Shown here: positions 7,148 to 15,655 of the stretch, piece after piece
Layout of the letters: each line of letters opens with the position of its first letter
Numbering within the stretch: position 1 is the stretch's first letter
DNA from: JADLAT01 sp964348795
GTDB taxonomy: Bacteria > Pseudomonadota > Alphaproteobacteria > Micavibrionales > Micavibrionaceae
DNA length: 64,000 nucleotides
Assembly: GCA_964348795.1 (NCBI GenBank)
Contig: CAYGDY010000010.1
Location: forward strand, 18,052 to 82,051
Direction of reading: 5' to 3'
Notes under the pieces: generated by a model
Seen by the model: the letters and a program-made list of their open reading frames with translations, nothing else
Database searches by the model: none
What the model was told of the DNA's origin: nothing
Position numbers and translations under genes: made by a program

Positions 7148-9841
7148 TTATTCAACCAGCTTATTCCACCATCCCTTTTTTTTTACAGCCGGAGGCTCAT
7201 TGACCACTTCATAGGCCTTGGGTGTAGTGTCCAGATTTTCCGTCACACGCTTTTTGACAGGCGTTTTTTCATTGGCCGTGTCTTTCTTAGCAGGGGTCCG
7301 CCGCGCACGAAGGGGTTTTTCCTGTGCTGTTTCTTCCACAGGCATCAGGATCCCAGCCTTTTCAGAGGAGGGTTCCTCCTGCGCATCAACGACAGACGGT
7401 TCGGCTTTGCGACTCCGGCTGTTTCTGGGCTTTTTCGCAGGGTCGGAAATGACCGTATTCTCCTGCAAGGGCACATCGGGTTCCCCTTCAAATTCTGCCT
7501 CATCGACAAACTCGGACAGGGTACCGCTGTGTTCCTCGCTCTGGTCTTCGCGATCCTCGCGTTCACGGCCACCCCGTCTGCGTCCGCCGCGTCTGCCCCG
7601 TTTTCTGCCATTCCGGTCGCCCCCGTCTGTTTTGGGAAATCCATCTTCCCGTTCACGGGCCGTGTGCTGATCCTGCGGGGCCGGATCGTCTTCAGATTCG
7701 TCCTCCTTGACAAAAGGCTTGCTCATATCAATCCGGAAACCAGACGCGCCGAGCGTTTCATCGACCCGAATCATAATGGTAAAGCCATAGCGTTGTTCGA
7801 TATCCGCCATGTTGGGCCGCTTGTGATTGAGAATATACAGTGCAACGGCGCCTGAGACGTACACGATAATCTCGGAAGCACGGCCTTTGATTCCCTCATC
7901 CTCAATGGCGCGAAGCACCTGAATGGAGGCCGCATCGGCCGTACGAATTCTGCCCAGACCACTACAATGCGTACAGATCTCAAACTGAGATTCTGTCAAA
8001 GACGGGCTCAAACGCTGACGTGAAAGCTCCATCAGACCAAAAGAGGAAATCCGCCCCATCTGGATTCGGGCCCGATCCGTTGAAAGGGCATCGCGCATCC
8101 TCCGCTCGACTTTCGCATTGTTCCTGCGATCTTCCATGTCGATAAAGTCAATCACAACCAGACCGCCCAAATCCCGCAACCGCAACTGGCGTGCCACTTC
8201 GGCGGCGGCTTCCATATTGGTCTTGAGAGCTGTTTCCTCGATATGGCGTTCCTTTGTGGCCTTACCGGAGTTGACATCGATAGAGATCAGGGCTTCGGTC
8301 GGGTTAATGACCAGATAGCCGCCGGACGGCAGGGTCACCTGCGTTTCCCCGATGTCAGCAATCTGTTTTTCAATCTTGTAGTGACTGAACAGCGGGGCTG
8401 ATTCTCCTTTGAATTCAATAACCTTTTTGGTATGGGACGGCATCAGCATTTTCATGAAATTCCGGGCGGCTTTAAAGCCTTCCTCACCGGCAACATGGAC
8501 TTCATCGATCTCGCGGGTGTAGAGATCCCGCACAGCCCGCTTGACCAGATTGGCTTCTTCATAGACCAAAGCAGGCGCGGTTGATTCCAGCGTCAACTCC
8601 CGAATATTGTCCCACAGCCGCATCAGATAATCCAGATCCCGCTTGATTTCAGCCTGTGTCCGCGAGACACCCGCCGTTCTCAAAATGACAGACATGCCTT
8701 TGGGCACCTCCAGATCCTTGATAATCTGGCGCATATGGGCGCGGTCCTTGTAATTGGCAATTTTACGGCTTACGCCGCCAGCCCGTGGACTATTAGGCAT
8801 CAACACGCAATACCGTCCCGGCAGGGACAGATACGAGCCAACCGCCGCGCCCTTGTTCCCGCGTTCTTCCTTGGAAACCTGGACCAGCATGATCTGGCCA
8901 CGCTTGATCACTTCCTGAATTTTATATTTCCGGCGCAGACTAAACCGGAAACGCTGTTCCTCGCTGACATCATCCCCGCCCATTTTTTCAACGCGCTGGG
9001 AGGAATCCTGCCCGCCACCGTGGTGACGCCCTCCACCGTTCCAGCGGCCACGACGTCCTCTTTGGCCCCGCCGGAAACGATTTCCACCATTCCGGTCCCT
9101 ATAGCCATCAGACGTCCTGTTGTGATGACCGTCCTCTTCGGATTCGTTTTCCAGAACATTTCCGTTGATGTCATCCACATCCTGTTCATGATCGTTGTCG
9201 TTACCCGCACCGTCCTGATCATGACCCCGCTGTGACGGGCGCGTATCTTCCTCCGGCTCTTCCTCCGCCGCAATTTTCTCTACGACAGGGGCACTGGCGG
9301 ACAAAGAGCGCGATTTTCTCCCGCTTTTTCTAGGGGCGTCTTCTCTATCCTGCGCACCGACAGCCTCTTCCCCCTCGGCAGACAGGTCTTCCGACAACAC
9401 AACATCCCCACCGATTTCCTCGATGCTGTCGTGATCATCATGGATCTCTTCTATACCGCCATCCGAATCACCTTCATCATCCTGTGCGCTGTTCGCAATG
9501 TATTGTGCCTCTTCGGCTTCTTCCCGCGCTTCAGCTTCCTCGGCCTGACGCAGGGCCGCTTCCTGCTCGGCCATTAAAGCCTCACGATCCGCAACAGGAA
9601 TCCGGAAATAATCAGGGTGAATCTCAGAAAAAGGTAAAAAACCGTGCCGGTTTCCGCCAAAATTTACAAAAGCCGCCTGAAGCGAGGGTTCAACCCGCGT
9701 GACCTTGGCAAGGTAAATATTACCCTTCAGCGGTTTTCTAAACGCACTTTCGTAATCAAACTCAACCAGCCGACCATCGTCAACGACCGCAACCCGTGTT
9801 TCTTCTGCATGGGTTGCATCAATGAGCATCCTTTTTGTCAT
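7148..9841 (-). CDS. rne: Ribonuclease E
   Basis: The main mRNA-decay and rRNA/tRNA-processing endonuclease, and scaffold of the degradosome. The S1 domain starts at residue ~35 (KGNIYLAKVTRVEPSLQAAFV). It is split by a ~200-residue acidic then Arg/Gly-rich insert (residues ~90-290), as known for alphaproteobacterial RNase E. The DNase I-like catalytic region holds the metal ligands in ISIDVNSGK and VVIDFIDM, and the Zn-link is CTHC. The C-terminal third is charged and disordered. It closes with GWWNKLVE; in Caulobacter a terminal GWW motif recruits PNPase. The ribosome-binding site is GGAGA, 6 nt before the ATG. Confidence 0.97.
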   Translation of the reverse strand: MTKRMLIDATHAEETRVAVVDDGRLVEFDYESAFRKPLKGNIYLAKVTRVEPSLQAAFVNFGGNRHGFLPFSEIHPDYFRIPVADREALMAEQEAALRQAEEAEAREEAEEAQYIANSAQDDEGDSDGGIEEIHDDHDSIEEIGGDVVLSEDLSAEGEEAVGAQDREDAPRKSGRKSRSLSASAPVVEKIAAEEEPEEDTRPSQRGHDQDGAGNDNDHEQDVDDINGNVLENESEEDGHHNRTSDGYRDRNGGNRFRRGQRGRRGRWNGGGRHHGGGQDSSQRVEKMGGDDVSEEQRFRFSLRRKYKIQEVIKRGQIMLVQVSKEERGNKGAAVGSYLSLPGRYCVLMPNSPRAGGVSRKIANYKDRAHMRQIIKDLEVPKGMSVILRTAGVSRTQAEIKRDLDYLMRLWDNIRELTLESTAPALVYEEANLVKRAVRDLYTREIDEVHVAGEEGFKAARNFMKMLMPSHTKKVIEFKGESAPLFSHYKIEKQIADIGETQVTLPSGGYLVINPTEALISIDVNSGKATKERHIEETALKTNMEAAAEVARQLRLRDLGGLVVIDFIDMEDRRNNAKVERRMRDALSTDRARIQMGRISSFGLMELSRQRLSPSLTESQFEICTHCSGLGRIRTADAASIQVLRAIEDEGIKGRASEIIVYVSGAVALYILNHKRPNMADIEQRYGFTIMIRVDETLGASGFRIDMSKPFVKEDESEDDPAPQDQHTAREREDGFPKTDGGDRNGRKRGRRGGRRRGGREREDREDQSEEHSGTLSEFVDEAEFEGEPDVPLQENTVISDPAKKPRNSRSRKAEPSVVDAQEEPSSEKAGILMPVEETAQEKPLRARRTPAKKDTANEKTPVKKRVTENLDTTPKAYEVVNEPPAVKKKGWWNKLVE

Positions 9842-9871
9842 ATTCTATCTCCATTATGCGCGATGCTGCCG

Positions 9872-9915
9872 ACCTTCCCAAGGTGTTTATGTAGGAAAGG
9901 TGGCGCTATAAGCGC
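9872..9915 (-). promoter_or_regulatory. Two stem-loops in the rne 5' leader
   Basis: On the minus strand an 8-bp stem (ACCTTTCC with GGGAAGGT, one G-U pair; plus-strand 9872-9879 with 9894-9901) lies next to a 5-bp stem GCGCT/AGCGC (9903-9915). RNase E is autoregulated through its 5' UTR in enteric bacteria. A similar role here is inference. Confidence 0.4.
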
Positions 9916-9943
9916 GTATTCATTAAAAAAATTTCAAGCTATT

Positions 9944-9972
9944 ATTGTCTGCGAAACCTTTTAACTCTTCAA
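9944..9972 (-). promoter_or_regulatory. Candidate promoter for rne
   Basis: On the minus strand TTGAAG (9972-9967), a 17-bp spacer and GACAAT (9949-9944), each 4/6 to consensus. It would give a leader of about 95 nt containing both stem-loops. Confidence 0.35.
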
Positions 9973-10152
9973 AACGCAAAAACCATAATAGTTAAACACC
10001 ACAGGCACACTACACCGCTTGTAAAAATAGTACAAGCAAGAAAATGAGGGGTCCTTCAAAAGCTTGCACTCCCCAAGCGCATAATGGTACTTCTATAAAA
10101 CACGTAATAATACTATCGCCTTTTTCTATGACATCCTTTTAAAGTCTTTTAC

Positions 10153-11340
10153 ATGCGCTTGCCGTCTTTATTTTTTATGGTTTTTCTTGCGGCCCTTTCC
10201 CTGCTGTGCGGACTTCTCGTTCCCGTGCAGGGCGCCTTCGCGCTCGAAATCCAGCGCACACGGGTGGGGGTGTATCCCGATAAAACGCGGGTTGTATTTG
10301 ATCTGGATACGCCCGCAGAATATCGTGTTACACTCTCTGACAATGCCAGAACCCTTTATATTTCACTACCCCGCTTTCAGTGGGAGGCCGCGCCCGTCCC
10401 TTTGCCGGCCTCCGGTCATATCCTGACAATCAAGCCGGAAGCGTCTTCGGGAAAAACAATGCGGATTGCGATTGCCTTGCGGCGGCCCGTCCTGATCCAA
10501 AATACTTTTACTCTTCCCAAAACGCAGGACTTTCCAGACCGTCTTGTGGTCGATTTCAAACCCGAAGACCCCGAATATACCCCCCGGACAAGAACGCCTG
10601 AAACAGCACCCGCGCAAGGTCTTTCCGAAAATCATACCAGAACCGGAAGACCCCTCATCATCATCGACCCCGGGCATGGCGGCATTGATCCCGGGGCCTC
10701 CGGCGCAGGCCTGCAGGAAAAAAATGTCGTGCTGGGCCTTGCCAAAGTCCTCAAACAGGAACTCGAAGAGAGCGGGCAATACAGTGTTCTCCTCACACGG
10801 GAACAGGATGTGTTTATCAAACTGGCAGACCGCGTGAAATTTGCCCGCCAGCACAAAGGGGATCTTTTTATCTCGATCCATGCTGATTCGGTCCAAAACG
10901 ACCATGTTGGCGGCGCCTCGATCTACACCTTGTCGGAAACCGCCTCCGATGCCCAGACAGAAAAACTGGCCGCACGGGAAAACAAAGCCGATCTGATCGC
11001 TGGCATTGACCTGAGCACCGAGGATCAGGAAGTCGCCAATATTCTAGTTGATCTGGCCATGCGCGATACCATGAACCAGTCGAAATTCTTTGCAGGCAAA
11101 GTCGTATCCATCATGCCGCGTCAGGGTGTCTCGCTTCTGGAGCGGCCCCACCGGCATGCGGGCTTTGCCGTTCTCAAGGCACCCGATATCCCTTCTGTTC
11201 TGATTGAGGCTGGATTTATGTCCAACGAAAATGAGGCCCAACGCATGAATTCTTTTGCTCATCGCCAGAAATTCGCGCGGGCGCTTCATAAAGGGATCGA
11301 CAGTTATTTTGAGCAGGTCCGGAAAAACCAGAGAATCTAA
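10153..11340 (+). CDS. amiC: N-acetylmuramoyl-L-alanine amidase, AmiC type
   Basis: It cleaves the amide bond between MurNAc and L-Ala in peptidoglycan, mainly at the septum. A signal peptide covers residues 1 to ~31. An AMIN targeting domain (~32-135: IQRTRVGVYPDKTRVVFDLD) is followed by the zinc-dependent Amidase_3 domain from IIDPGHGGIDPGASG (first zinc His), then EKNVVLGLAK, FISIHADS (second zinc His) and SVLIEAGFMSNENEA with the catalytic Glu. At 395 residues it is the normal size. Divergent from rne; in alphaproteobacteria this amidase commonly neighbours rne. Confidence 0.95.
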   Translation: MRLPSLFFMVFLAALSLLCGLLVPVQGAFALEIQRTRVGVYPDKTRVVFDLDTPAEYRVTLSDNARTLYISLPRFQWEAAPVPLPASGHILTIKPEASSGKTMRIAIALRRPVLIQNTFTLPKTQDFPDRLVVDFKPEDPEYTPRTRTPETAPAQGLSENHTRTGRPLIIIDPGHGGIDPGASGAGLQEKNVVLGLAKVLKQELEESGQYSVLLTREQDVFIKLADRVKFARQHKGDLFISIHADSVQNDHVGGASIYTLSETASDAQTEKLAARENKADLIAGIDLSTEDQEVANILVDLAMRDTMNQSKFFAGKVVSIMPRQGVSLLERPHRHAGFAVLKAPDIPSVLIEAGFMSNENEAQRMNSFAHRQKFARALHKGIDSYFEQVRKNQRI

Positions 11341-11478
11341 CTCTCTGATATGACACAATTATATGACATAATATTACTGTTGCATTTTTGTCTCACTTGC
11401 TTTGAAAAAAAGGAATCAGCGCTTGAAAAACTATGTGCAATACAGTTCCAGTTGTGTATAAGGGATAAGATCAAAATT

Positions 11479-11502
11479 TGTCCTTTCATAAACAAAAGGA
11501 CA
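11479..11502 (+). promoter_or_regulatory. 8-bp stem-loop upstream of the small lipoprotein gene
   Basis: TGTCCTTT (11479-11486) pairs with AAAGGACA (11495-11502) around an 8-nt loop. It lies about 47 nt before the ATG, probably in the leader, and is followed by a loose T-rich stretch. It could also end amidase transcripts. Confidence 0.4.
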
Positions 11503-11549
11503 GGGTGATTTTTATTTAACTTTATAAATATATTGAATGAGGTCTCAAA

Positions 11550-11735
11550 ATGAAGAAATTAGCTTTTACACTTTGCATCGTTGGTACGGCATTGACACTG
11601 TCCGCTTGTGACACAACAGGCGCAGGCAATGTTGACACTGCGGCACCTTACGCTTCCGAGCGCACTGCTGGTAACGACCAAGCGCCTGATGCCGCACCTG
11701 CTGAGCGCGTATTCCAAGAAAAACAAATGAAATAA
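11550..11735 (+). CDS. Small lipoprotein, function unknown
   Basis: A 61-residue protein with a type II signal peptide; the lipobox LSAC puts the lipidated Cys at residue 20. The mature part is about 42 residues, Ala/Asp/Thr-rich and without a fold I recognise. The ribosome-binding site GAGG stands 7 nt before the ATG. The gene stands alone, with a leader hairpin upstream and a strong terminator 25 bp downstream, so it is a self-contained transcription unit. Its size recalls entericidin-like lipoproteins, but there is no sequence match I can name. Confidence 0.8.
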   Translation: MKKLAFTLCIVGTALTLSACDTTGAGNVDTAAPYASERTAGNDQAPDAAPAERVFQEKQMK

Positions 11736-11760
11736 TTTGTTTTTAAACAATAAGCTTAGG

Positions 11761-11795
11761 AAAGACTGTTTCGCGTAAGCAAACAGTCTTTTTTA
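11761..11795 (+). terminator. Rho-independent terminator of the small lipoprotein gene
   Basis: A perfect 11-bp stem, AAAGACTGTTT with AAACAGTCTTT, a 9-nt loop, and a run of T directly after. Confidence 0.9.
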
Positions 11796-11876
11796 ATTTC
11801 TGATTCTATGAGAAAATGAATCCACGCTCCCCGTTCCGACCTTGTCTTCAGGGGGGCATATACCACAGGCCCCCCT

Positions 11877-12191
11877 ATGTTACATAAAAAAATTCTGGAC
11901 ATTTTTTATCTGCTTTTTGCAAATACTCTCGGGTTTTTCGTGCCGATTGTTCTTTATCCGCTGGGGATTTTTTTGAACATCATAGAGTTTGACAAGGAAG
12001 GTCCCAATCCGGTCCTGTTGCAGTTTGCGTTCCTGCAGGCTACAACCGTGACATGGCTGGTGTGCGCCCTTTTCAGTCTGGCATTTTTGTTTATCCGCGA
12101 CAAGATCCGGTGGGTCTTTATCTTGGCCCCTGTGCTTATCCCCCTGTTTTACGGGACGGTTACGTTGCTCAAACTGCAACTTCTGCAGTAA
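11877..12191 (+). CDS. Small integral membrane protein, unknown
   Basis: A 104-residue hydrophobic protein with about three membrane helices (residues ~8-32, ~50-72 and ~78-98) separated by short charged loops (EFDKEGPN and RDKIR). I do not recognise the family. A run of nine C and seven A follows its stop codon directly. It is convergent with the L,D-transpeptidase gene. Codon use and the helix pattern suggest a real gene, but I see no strong ribosome-binding site. Confidence 0.65.
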   Translation: MLHKKILDIFYLLFANTLGFFVPIVLYPLGIFLNIIEFDKEGPNPVLLQFAFLQATTVTWLVCALFSLAFLFIRDKIRWVFILAPVLIPLFYGTVTLLKLQLLQ

Positions 12192-12225
12192 CCCCCCCCC
12201 AAAAAAACCACGCCCTAAAAAATGT

Positions 12226-13209
12226 TTAGTTTTTCTGTACCGTTTTTTCGGCCGTATTCTGGACAATTTTGCTGTCTGTCACCCGCAAGGAGGGCCGGCG
12301 GGCAATGGAAACCGGATAACTGTTCCGCTCCTTGAGCGCCATCCGGATCGCCGGCCAGCGCAAACGATCCTGATAGGGGCCTGCCGCCTTGATAATCATT
12401 TTCATCTGCGCATCAGTAATTTTTTCTTCCTTGACCTCGCCCATTTCTTCCATCTGGACGGACTGCTCGACTGTGGGGCTGGCTTCGAGAAAGAGTTCGT
12501 CTCCAATCCAGGCCAGTTTCAGCGGTTGGTTCACAACCGTGACTTTAGTCCCCAGCGGGGCCATTTTGTAAAGCTCTATAATGGCCTCGGGATAAAGCCG
12601 CAAGCACCCGCTGGAGCTCCTGCGTCCAATCCCGAAGGGCTTGTTGGTGCCGTGAATGGCGTACTGGGACCAACCCAGATACATGGCATGCGTCCCCATA
12701 GGGTTTTCATCCCCCGGACCCACGACTTCAGGAAGCTTGGGATCTTCCTTTCTCATCCGCGGTGTCGGTCGCCAGATAGGCCCTTCCACTTTCCGGACAA
12801 TCTGGGTTGTGCCTTCCGGCGTGTTGAGCCCCTCGCGCCCGACCCCCACAGGGGTGCTGAAAGGCGCGGCATTGCCATTGAAGTACGCATAGAGCCGCAT
12901 GTCGGCCAGATTGATCACAATCCCCTCCCGCGGCGCATTGGGCAAAATATGGCGCGTGGGGATAATCAGTTTTGTCCCCTTGCCCGGCATCCAGGGGTCC
13001 ACATAAGGGTTGGCCGCCCGCAATTCCACAAACCCGATATTGTAATCCCGCGCCAGATGCACGAAAGTATCTTCATAATCCGTGCGGATTTCCTGCATGT
13101 CTCCAATATATGGCAAATCATACCCCGCCTGAGCCGGCGTGATAACACCGCCCAGCAAAAGCGCGCCAGAGAGAAGTCCCACAAGATTTCTTTTTAAAAA
13201 CTTTTGCAT
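12226..13209 (-). CDS. L,D-transpeptidase with LysM-like domain (YkuD family)
   Basis: A periplasmic enzyme that forms 3-3 peptidoglycan cross-links or anchors proteins to the wall. The signal peptide is residues 1-28 (ending PAQA). A LysM-like segment (~45-88) precedes the YkuD domain from ~96 (IVINLADMRLYAYF). Catalytic residues lie in YAIHGTNKPFGIG (His186) and SSSGCLRL (Cys202), matching the HxxN...SxGC(I/L)R signature. I chose the ATG at 13209 because the signal peptide starts there; this overlaps the 3' end of icd by 16 bp in another frame. About 100 residues after the domain are unassigned. Confidence 0.92.
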   Translation of the reverse strand: MQKFLKRNLVGLLSGALLLGGVITPAQAGYDLPYIGDMQEIRTDYEDTFVHLARDYNIGFVELRAANPYVDPWMPGKGTKLIIPTRHILPNAPREGIVINLADMRLYAYFNGNAAPFSTPVGVGREGLNTPEGTTQIVRKVEGPIWRPTPRMRKEDPKLPEVVGPGDENPMGTHAMYLGWSQYAIHGTNKPFGIGRRSSSGCLRLYPEAIIELYKMAPLGTKVTVVNQPLKLAWIGDELFLEASPTVEQSVQMEEMGEVKEEKITDAQMKMIIKAAGPYQDRLRWPAIRMALKERNSYPVSIARRPSLRVTDSKIVQNTAEKTVQKN

Positions 13210-14429
13210 GATGCGCGTCCTGTTTCCTTTTCCAGACCCTTCACGACCTGATCCATAAACTGTTCCGTTGTGAGCCATGTTTGCTCTGCCCCGACCAACA
13301 GGGCCAAATCTTTCGTCATCAAGCCCGCTTCTACGGTCTTGATACAGGTTTCTTCCAGCAAAGCCGAAAACGCGACCAGCGCCTGATTCTCATCAAAAAC
13401 GCCCCTGTAATACAGCCCTTTGGACCACGCGAAAATCGAGGCAATCGGGTTGGTCGATGTCGGCTGACCCTGCTGGTGCAACCTATAATGCCGTGTTACC
13501 GTTCCGTGCGCGGCTTCCGCTTCCACACATTGCCCGTCCGGTGTCAACAAAACAGATGTCATCAACCCCAAGGACCCAAACCCCTGTGCCACCACATCGG
13601 ACTGGACATCCCCATCGTAGTTCTTGCAGGCCCATACAAACCCGCCTTCTGATTTGATAGCCTGCGCCACCATATCGTCAATCAGACGATGTTCGTAAAA
13701 CAACTGTCGCGCTTCAAACGCAGAACGAAATTCACGATCATATATTGTCTGGAAGATGTCTATAAAGCGTCCATCATATTCTTTCAAGATCGTATTTTTC
13801 GTGGACAGATAAACAGGATATCCTCTTTGCAATCCGTAATTAAATGTCGATCGGGCAAAGCCCTCAATGGAATCATCCAGGTTATACATCCCCAGCGCGA
13901 CGCCTTTTGAAGGAAAATCAAAGATTTCATACTCCTGTACGTCTGTTCCGTCCTTTGGAACGTACACCAGTTTCAGGAGCCCGGGCGCGGGGATCGTGAT
14001 ATCGGTTGCCTTGTATTGATCCCCAAACGCATGACGGCCCACGATAATGGGTTTTTGCCAGCCCGACACGTAACGGGGCACGTTCCTGCACAAAATGGGT
14101 TCCCGAAAAACCGTCCCATTCAGGATATTGCGGATGGTCCCATTGGGCGATTTCCACATTTTTTTGAGACCAAATTCCCTGACACGCCCTGCATCAGGCG
14201 TAATCGTGGCACATTTCACTCCCACACGGTAGCGCGCAATGGCTTCTCCCGCTTCAATGGTAACGCGATCCTGCGTAGCGTCCCGATTTTCAATGGACAG
14301 GTCAAAATATTTCAGATCAATATCCAGATAGGGTTTGATCAACCGCTCCCGAATCATCTGCCAGATGATCCGCGTCATTTCGTCCCCGTCAATTTCGACA
14401 ACCGGATTGTCGACCTTAATTTTTTTCAT
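13194..14429 (-). CDS. icd: Isocitrate dehydrogenase (NADP+)
   Basis: It converts isocitrate to 2-oxoglutarate, CO2 and NADPH in the TCA cycle. The 411-residue protein starts MKKIKVDNPVVEIDGDEMTR and is of the eukaryote-like homodimeric type common in alphaproteobacteria, not the E. coli type. The substrate loop SPNGTIRNILNGTVFREP and the nucleotide region AAHGTVTRHYRLHQQGQPTSTNPIASIFAW are intact. Its 3' end overlaps the L,D-transpeptidase start by 16 bp, which suggests cotranscription. Confidence 0.97.
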   Translation of the reverse strand: MKKIKVDNPVVEIDGDEMTRIIWQMIRERLIKPYLDIDLKYFDLSIENRDATQDRVTIEAGEAIARYRVGVKCATITPDAGRVREFGLKKMWKSPNGTIRNILNGTVFREPILCRNVPRYVSGWQKPIIVGRHAFGDQYKATDITIPAPGLLKLVYVPKDGTDVQEYEIFDFPSKGVALGMYNLDDSIEGFARSTFNYGLQRGYPVYLSTKNTILKEYDGRFIDIFQTIYDREFRSAFEARQLFYEHRLIDDMVAQAIKSEGGFVWACKNYDGDVQSDVVAQGFGSLGLMTSVLLTPDGQCVEAEAAHGTVTRHYRLHQQGQPTSTNPIASIFAWSKGLYYRGVFDENQALVAFSALLEETCIKTVEAGLMTKDLALLVGAEQTWLTTEQFMDQVVKGLEKETGRASCKSF

Positions 14430-14486
14430 AATTTATTCTTATCTTCTGCATCATGGTATTTCTGCAGGATACTATGCAATTTGCGC

Positions 14487-14981
14487 TTAAATTTCCAGAG
14501 AAGTTTCAAGGGCCCCTTGCAATTTTTCAAAGGCCCGATCGAAAAGACTGCTTTTGATCAATAAGCCCACCCCTTGCTTGTAGACTTCGTACTGGAGCGT
14601 TTTGGGCCCAATCTTCCGGATCATAAACCGGAAAAGCGGCGCATGATATTCGGATTTATAATATGTATAGCTGGCATACCCCTCTTCAAAATCGCACTCC
14701 ACCGTTCTATAGGACAACATCTTCTTTTCAACGGCCCTGCAATACAAGTCATCGAGCGTTCGGAACTGGGCTTTCGTGAAACCCATTTTCGGGGAATAGT
14801 GCGGGTTATTGATCACCTCGAAAACCATGAGAAGAAGTGTATCATATTTTTCAAAAGGATCAAAGCAAGACCCTGCCCCCTTACGGTCCGTAACAAAATA
14901 AAAAAATGTCTGGAAACGCTCTGGAATTGGGGTAATATCAGCAAGAACTTGAGAAAACCCGAAAAACGATCCGGACCCCAT
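14487..14981 (-). CDS. Conserved-looking protein of unknown function
   Basis: A soluble protein of about 164 residues with many aromatic and charged residues (YYKSEYHAPLFRFMIRKIG; FDRAFEKLQGALET). No signal peptide, membrane helix or known motif. I took the ATG at 14981, which shares a CATG with the divergent ATG of the yfgM-like gene; an internal ATG (MVFEVINNPHYS) would give a shorter protein. It lies upstream of icd on the same strand, 57 bp apart. An opposite-strand frame in the same stretch looks less protein-like. Confidence 0.6.
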   Translation of the reverse strand: MGSGSFFGFSQVLADITPIPERFQTFFYFVTDRKGAGSCFDPFEKYDTLLLMVFEVINNPHYSPKMGFTKAQFRTLDDLYCRAVEKKMLSYRTVECDFEEGYASYTYYKSEYHAPLFRFMIRKIGPKTLQYEVYKQGVGLLIKSSLFDRAFEKLQGALETSLEI

Positions 14982-15648
14982 GAGTGATTTATTCAGAGAA
15001 GTCGATGATACCCTGCGCCAAGAGCGCGTCCTGAAATTCTGGAAGGAAAACACCCCCTATATCCTGTTTTTTGTCATCGGCACGATTGTCCTGACCGGAG
15101 GGGTTTCCGCCTACAAGAGCTGGCAACGCCGCGTGAACCAAGAAGCCACGTCCGCGCTCATCGCACTGGAAGAAACCCCCGATTACCCCGATTCCGCGAT
15201 CACGGCACTGGAATCCAAGGCAACGCTGGTCAAACCGGATTTCAGGGCTCTTGCTTCTTTCAAGGCCGCCCAGGCTTTTCTGTTGAAAAAAGAGCCGCAA
15301 AAAGCTCTGGTGCTTTACGAAGCGCTTTCAAAAGATCCTGATATTTCTGAAGATTTTCGCGCGCCCGCCCTATTGATGTTCGTGCGCCTGCAAAGGGATT
15401 CCGGCACAGACTCTCCGGAAACCCTTTTGGCAATGATGGCCCCTCTCTGGAAAGATCCACAAAATATCTGGGCCCCCCACGCCCATCTGGAGGCGGCGCT
15501 CATACAAGCCCATGCCTTGAAAGATTTTAAAAAGGCGCGCGAACATCTGAACCACATTCAAGAAACCAAAGACTTGCCGGAAACGCTCTATCAAAAAGCA
15601 CAGGCGCTGGATCATCTCTACGCCCTGAAAAACAAAACGAACGGATAG
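14980..15648 (+). CDS. YfgM-like membrane-anchored TPR protein
   Basis: N-in single-span protein: cytosolic MSDLFREVDDTLRQERVLKFWKE-type start, a membrane helix at ~28-46, then a periplasmic helical TPR-like domain of about 170 residues. YfgM of E. coli is an ancillary partner of the SecYEG translocon and periplasmic chaperones. The order here, yfgM-bamB-der, matches the enteric yfgM-yfgL-engA order and supports the call. 222 residues is the family size. It ends 7 bp before bamB. Confidence 0.85.
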   Translation: MSDLFREVDDTLRQERVLKFWKENTPYILFFVIGTIVLTGGVSAYKSWQRRVNQEATSALIALEETPDYPDSAITALESKATLVKPDFRALASFKAAQAFLLKKEPQKALVLYEALSKDPDISEDFRAPALLMFVRLQRDSGTDSPETLLAMMAPLWKDPQNIWAPHAHLEAALIQAHALKDFKKAREHLNHIQETKDLPETLYQKAQALDHLYALKNKTNG

Positions 15649-15655
15649 AAATCCC

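Larger units (their letters stand above)
9842..10152. other. Intergenic region between divergent rne and amidase genes (311 bp)
   Basis: No coding sequence is convincing here. The rne-proximal half holds the two stem-loops and candidate promoter listed separately. The amidase-proximal half is AT-rich, with no clear Shine-Dalgarno and no promoter I would defend for the amidase. Confidence 0.6.

Noticed and set aside
14574..14987. 137-codon plus-strand frame
   Set aside because: It competes with the minus-strand unknown gene, which reads more like a protein; I kept that one only with moderate confidence.
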